Shown: positions 59,101 to 64,000 of the stretch, in pieces
Position numbering within the stretch: the first letter of the stretch is position 1
Layout of the letters: the number at the start of each line of letters is the position of its first letter
Assembly (NCBI GenBank): GCA_013076295.1
Contig: RQOL01000906.1
Span: 5,332,001 to 5,396,000, forward strand
Length of the DNA stretch: 64,000 nucleotides
Direction: 5' to 3'
DNA from: Sanderia malayensis
Lineage: Eukaryota > Cnidaria > Scyphozoa > Semaeostomeae > Pelagiidae
Made by a program: the position numbers and the translations under genes
Notes under the pieces: model-generated
Databases searched by the model: none
What the model saw: the letters and a program-made list of their open reading frames with translations, nothing else
Told to the model about the DNA's origin: nothing

Positions 59101-62100
59101 AAATTTTGAGATTAAGACAAAACTGTTGCAGTTGAAAGGATCATGATAATTCTGTTGAGGAAGCTATTTCAAGATTTCATGCAGTTTCCCTGCAGGGAGT
59201 TTGGGAGAAAAGGAAGGTCCCTGTTTTACAGGAAATCTGCTTGCAATTTGAGTATACTAAGACTGCTATTCACGAGAATGGAATCTCAATTTTTAACAAA
59301 GCTAACACTAAGCTGTTTTGTGGTGAAATGTAACCTGGATTTAGTAAACTGGTAGTTCCCTTCAGGGTACTTTGAAACTAAATTTGGTAAATTGTGAATT
59401 TAAGATTCTGTTCTGCTGAATTTTGTTGATAAAGTTTTCTATTTTTATCTACCAAGTTGCCAACAGAGTTGAAGTCTCCCCAAAAAGCCCCACTGTTGTC
59501 CAAGATAAAAGCGTTTATTTCGACTGCAAATCATTTTCTTCGCCTCCTTTTCCTTCGGCCAACATCCGCTGGTCAAGAGTGTTCAAGGGCCGAGATAACA
59601 AGGAAATCGATCTTTCAACGGCACAAGGAATGGCCTTCTTCAATCGGCACACAATCTTTCCCAATGGAACCCTGAAGATCACTGGATTAGAGAAATCCGA
59701 CGAAGGAGATTATGAATGCAGATTTGTCATGGAAAAATTCACCAGTTTTTATCGTGATATTGCAAGTTTGAAAGTATTTGGTAAGTGGCTGCTGGTTGTT
59801 ACATCTGCAATGCATATAGAATTAAGTATTAAGTTGATTTGGTATATTTTTGCCGCGCGGTAGTTATTTGTTGATGCGGAAACGTCAGGTTTTAGTTTCC
59901 CCAACTGCTAATAGTGAATTTGCCGCCTGGTGGTAGCCAGTTTGCCGCATCCGTCGCTCGTTGCGTCGAGTTTCAGCTGAATCATTTTTGAATACGCTAA
60001 TCTAGTTTGTTGCTTGATTCGTATTTAAGTGGAGAACTGCGTTTAGGCGCTTCCTATCTTCAGTTTTATTGTGTTCAGTTGTAGGTCAAGCGACTTAGGC
60101 TAACGTTTTAATTGTAGTGTTATTTGGGTCTTACAAATGACGCGACGATTCTTGTCTGCCAAACACGATGCTCTGGCGTGTCAAACAGCTTGCAGCGCAT
60201 GCGTCATGCAACGGATTAATCAGTCCGCCCGTTAATTGACTTCTGTCGATGGGTTTTTTCCAAAATGAGAAATCGTGAACAATTGGCTGCAAGATTTACA
60301 CGATTTTATTAAGAAGGACAAGTATATTTGCGCTTGGGATAAACTGTGAAGCGTTTGCACACAATACGCTTTTGATAGAGGTGGCCTATTGTATTTTCTC
60401 TAATAAACGCCCAGGGCATTTATAAAACGTGTTGCGTTTATTAAAACAGGGGCGTTTAAAGGAGATGGGGGTTTATTGGAGAAGGGGAGGAATAGAGGCT
60501 TTATTGTGTATTATATTTTTAAGCGCTTTCCGTTTTGTTTATCATATTTGCTTTATTTTTAGCGTACGTGAAGCTAAACTCGCGTGTTCATCAGAATCAT
60601 CAGAATTTGGATCGAATCTTGAAAAAGCCGCACGCCATCCATTGCTCATATACTGGAGATGGTCCTATTACTGTTGCCTGGTCGAAAGTTGGCCTGGCCA
60701 CATTGCCTGCTCGCATGAAACCAGCTGGCAATACACTGACGATTAGCGATTTGAAATCCACTGACAGCGGAAAGTATTACTGCAAAATAGAGGGAAAATA
60801 TAACACGGTCACTGCATCTGTGGATGTTTTGGTCTACGGTAAGTGATTGGCTTTCGTTGTAACACAAAGTGATCTTAGATTCTTGTCCGTGTATAAAGTG
60901 TCTTGCACTTGAACTCAGTATTAACATATTTCGGATCACCGTTGTATGGTACTGACACCCGTGTGCATCCGGTTGCTGTAGGTCTGTTTTAACTGGAAAA
61001 TTGGTGATTATCGGGGGGCGGCAGGGGTGAAGGTGGGAATTTCTGATGGGAAGATTGAATTACATTTTTTGCGATCCAAACACAATTGGACCTTGTTAAT
61101 GCGGTGACCAGCAGGGTACGAAAAGTTGAACATCTTAAGCCGGTTTTTTGTGAGAGAATGTAGCTGCCTTGTAAAACTGTCTAATCCATTCTGCATTGCT
61201 TTGTAGAGGGACCCCAATTTGTGATCAAGCCAAAGAATATCACCGTGAAAGAAGGTGAATCAGGCCAAACTGTTTGCAAAGGAAAAGCTATTCCCAAGGC
61301 GAAAACCAGTTGGGTAAGGGCGGACGTTTCTGCAAATGAAAATTTGCCACCGAATTTCAAGATTGTCAAAAATGAGACGCTGGTTGTGAAAAAAGCCAAA
61401 AAGTCCAATGCTGGTGGTTATTTCTGTGTTTTGGCAAATGGCTACACGTCTACGAGCGTCACGTTTTACGTCAATGTAAAGGGTAAGTGCTAGTATTGTG
61501 TGCAACCATAGTACTTGTATTGGAATCCCCTTCTTATGTATAGCCAGGCGAGCCACTTTGTTGTACAGGAAGTTTGTCAAGTTTAGGGCAAAATATGAAG
61601 AACATCTTGGATGCGTGGGCTTAGTTCGCAATACCAAGAGGTTTGATATATTGCGATTTCACTGTGAGAATTGAAAGCTGTTATAATAGGCGGTCTTGGA
61701 ATAGGCCTGGGCGTTAGAAATTAGCTACATGCAGTTAAAGTACGAAGTCTGGAAGTGTCAGTTTCAAGTTCAAGCTTCAAGTTAATTCATTGCTTTGTGT
61801 TTATTTTATTGCAGACTCGGATGGAGGTACTGGAGGAGTGAAAGGAGGCCAACAGTCCATGGGTCGTACTGTTGGTATTGCAGTAGGCTGTGCTGGAGCA
61901 TACATTGTTCTTGTAATTGGTTTAATGATTTATTGCAGAAGACGAAGGGCGAGATTGTTGAAGAAACAAGGTTAGAAAATATTGGAATATGTTGATCAAT
62001 TTTTTGATTGAGAGACCACCATTGTCTTTATATCTCTGTATAGGCAATATATTGATTGAGGTATCTAGTTTGATAACTGTGATAGTTCTCAATTGACTTT

Positions 62101-63337
62101 GATTTGTTGTGCATTGTATGCTTCAAGGTTCGAGTCCCAATAACTCGAAAACTAATCTGTCTTTGTGTTCGACCTACCAAAAGTCGGCGATAGACAGTGG
62201 ATGTGATGCTTTTTATTTTTGATTCAGGTAATCCGACGATAGAGATTGAAGATGGTGAATTTAACAAAGATCTTCTTGGTAATGGCGATGATGAGTATGG
62301 ATTGAACGGTGATTTGAAAAACCTTGATAAATGGAAGATTCCAAGAGAGGCCTTGCAACAACTGGCCGTGTTAGGCCACGGCAAACTTGGCAAAGTTTGC
62401 ACTGCAAAAGCGCAGGAAACTTGCGATGGATCCGAAGGTGTGTTGGTCTGCGTGAAGCACCTTGAGAAACAAGATGAAGAATCGAAGGAAGCATTTGACC
62501 GGGAGCTTGACATGTTGACACAGCTACGTCATGATAATGTCATTAAGCTTCTTGGCATTTGCATCAATGATCAACCTTCTCTTATCATCACAGAATACAG
62601 CGAAGAGGTAAGTTGGTTTGAGAGATGTTTGCTTCCCAACATATTTATGCATGCGATAAATGATATACTTGGTGCTTTTAATTTATCACGATGAAGTTCG
62701 AAATTCGGATGAAGCTCTTGCTTGATGCACTGTGCAGAGCGTAGATGATCTGTCTTTGGATTCTATTATAATGAGTATTGTTTTCACGTAGGGTATCTTG
62801 AGAGATTGCTTGAACAGAATGAGCAATTTGAATGCATCTGCGAAACTGCGAATGTGTTCACAGATTGCATCAGGCATGGAATACTTATCTGCCAATGGTA
62901 TAATTCACCAAGACCTTGCGTGTCGCAACTGTCTTGTTGTGTCGAAAGATTTTGATGTCAAAGTGGCTTTCTTCAGTTTGAATGAAGATACGTACGCTTC
63001 TGATTACTACATACACCGAGATGCACACGTGCCGTTGAGATGGTTGAGTCCTGAAGCTTTGTTTGATGAAAACTATTCGGAGAAGAGCGGAGTTTGGGCG
63101 TTCGGTGTTGTCGTGTGGGAAATACATAGCCTCGGAAAACGTCCGTATCCAGACAAAAGCGACGAAGATGTTGTGAAGCGTTTGAGAAAGAATCTGAAAC
63201 TCGGCACTATCGATGGTTGTCCTCACGAGGTGAACGCACTTATTGCCAATTGTTGTCGCATTAATCCGGATGAAAGGCCGAAATTCTCCGAAATTGTGCC
63301 AACTATTGCTGAAATACCCGTTGACAGCAATGTCTGA
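56193..63337 (+). CDS. PTK7: PTK7-like pseudokinase receptor
   Basis: PTK7/CCK4 (Lemon in Hydra, off-track in flies) is a catalytically inactive receptor tyrosine kinase acting in Wnt and planar polarity signalling. Nine exons join in phase to 853 residues: 56193-56247, 57570-57848, 58445-58714, 59457-59780, 60563-60838, 61207-61482, 61815-61970, 62228-62607, 62792-63337. Exon 1 is a signal peptide. Exons 2-6 each encode one complete Ig domain bounded by phase-1 introns; domains 2 to 4 end in DSGNYTC, DEGDYEC and DSGKYYC. Exon 7 has a Gly-rich stalk and a membrane helix (about 513-534) with a basic stop. The kinase fold spans about 590-845: glycine loop GHGKLG (595-600) and Lys622 are kept, HRD is HQD (711-713), DFG is Phe-Phe-Ser (732-734), and VPLRWLSPEAL and WAFGVVVWE are present. 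It ends VDSNV, like PTK7. Human PTK7 has seven Ig domains; here there are five. Confidence 0.93.
60360..60490. repeat. Degraded family A-type repeat upstream of PTK7 exon 5
   Basis: AATAAACGCCCAGGGCATTT and GGGGCGTTTAAAGG motifs in opposite senses lie 70-200 bases before the exon 5 acceptor. Terminal sequences are lost. Confidence 0.4.
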
Positions 63338-64000
63338 TGGCTTCAACTTCAAGTTGGGTAACAGCAACCAACTTTAACCATTTGTGCGACCTGAACTCTC
63401 CACTCTTATTATGCTTCTTGAACTCTGACCCTTGTATGCGACCTGCACTTTGATTTCTGATGTCGCCATTGTTTTCATATTTCATGCCACCCTGCGACTT
63501 TTTCACAAGTTTTCGTTCCTTGGAGTTTTATTTGCTAAATATTTGTTTAAATTTTATATTATTAGATAACAAGTGAAGCAATGATTTAAGACGAACATGC
63601 TTCCGTGAAAAAATATTGCTTAGACATAACTATTAACAATTTTTATCTGTAGCTTTGTAAAACAATAATTAGCAAGTAGAAAATACATTTCGAAAAAGCG
63701 GTGTCACCTGTGTGGCCCGAGGTTTTTAAGAGGAAAGTTTATTTAGGCCATTACTCTATTGGTTAGAGTGCCTAAATTATAATTGACCTCGTTCGATTCA
63801 CCCAAATAAAACTTTGTTCGTGATGAATGGATAGCAGCTATTATGTGGCTACCTTTTAGCATATTTTAGCTATTTCATGGCAAAGTTTCAAATGTTCAAG
63901 ATCGGTGAAACAGCGTTGGGTGAGTTCATATGCATCGCATCGTGTATCTCACAATTCTTTCTTAACTCCGTTTAAACTTGCTAAAAACAACAGGAATTAA
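63338..64000. other. PTK7 3' UTR and downstream sequence
   Basis: AT-rich. An AATAAA lies near 63804. A tRNA-like segment occupies about 63743-63812. No further exon is seen before the window ends. Confidence 0.45.
63743..63812 (+). repeat. Degraded tRNA-like sequence
   Basis: TCTATTGGTTAGAGTGC resembles box A of an RNA polymerase III promoter. CGTTCGATTCA about 30 bases later resembles box B. The outer GTTTATTT and AAATAAAAC could pair as a loose acceptor stem. The other stems are poor, so this is more likely a tRNA pseudogene or SINE head than a functional tRNA. Confidence 0.3.

Noticed and set aside
62028..62513. 161-codon minus-strand frame
   Set aside because: It is antisense to the start of the PTK7 pseudokinase exon and has no family resemblance.

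Overview
The window is a piece of an animal nuclear genome. Genes are split by GT-AG introns, the DNA is AT-rich, introns and spacers hold many short inverted-repeat transposons, and the proteins are conserved metazoan ones. The gene content (PTK7-type pseudokinase receptor, LRRC73, WARS1, DEGS1) together with Ty3/gypsy, HIRAN-like and C/G-run MITE debris fits an early-branching marine invertebrate such as a cnidarian. That is an inference; the species cannot be named from this sequence. I rebuilt gene models by hand from homology, splice sites and reading phase. For nearly all genes the exon lengths add up to a multiple of three, which supports the models.

Layout, left to right: the 5' part of a NOP53-like nucleolar gene (-); a single-exon gene encoding two SERINC units in one chain (-); a ChaC gamma-glutamylcyclotransferase (+) whose first intron holds a 2.3 kb foldback element; kanadaptin/SLC4A1AP (+, 14 exons); sphingolipid desaturase DEGS1 (+, 2 exons); ISCA2 (-) head-to-head with DRAP1 (+, 7 exons); tryptophanyl-tRNA synthetase WARS1 (+, 9 exons) converging on LRRC73 (-, 2 exons); LRRC73 head-to-head with a 17-exon gene (+) for an immunoglobulin-like plus phospholipase-B-like transmembrane protein that has lost its catalytic serine; an unrecognised coiled-coil gene (-), a gypsy fragment and a HIRAN-like transposon fragment, all inside a 5.75 kb intron of that gene; and a PTK7-like receptor (+, 9 exons) with five Ig domains and a degraded pseudokinase.

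Most genes are unrelated housekeeping functions (ribosome biogenesis, glutathione turnover, ceramide synthesis, Fe-S assembly, transcription, translation) and do not form a pathway. The three unusual items are the tandem SERINC fusion, the Ig-pseudo-phospholipase B membrane protein, and the coiled-coil gene nested inside it. The repeat landscape is also notable: at least three inverted-repeat families share a TACCGTA...CTCGA terminal grammar followed by C-rich tandem motifs.
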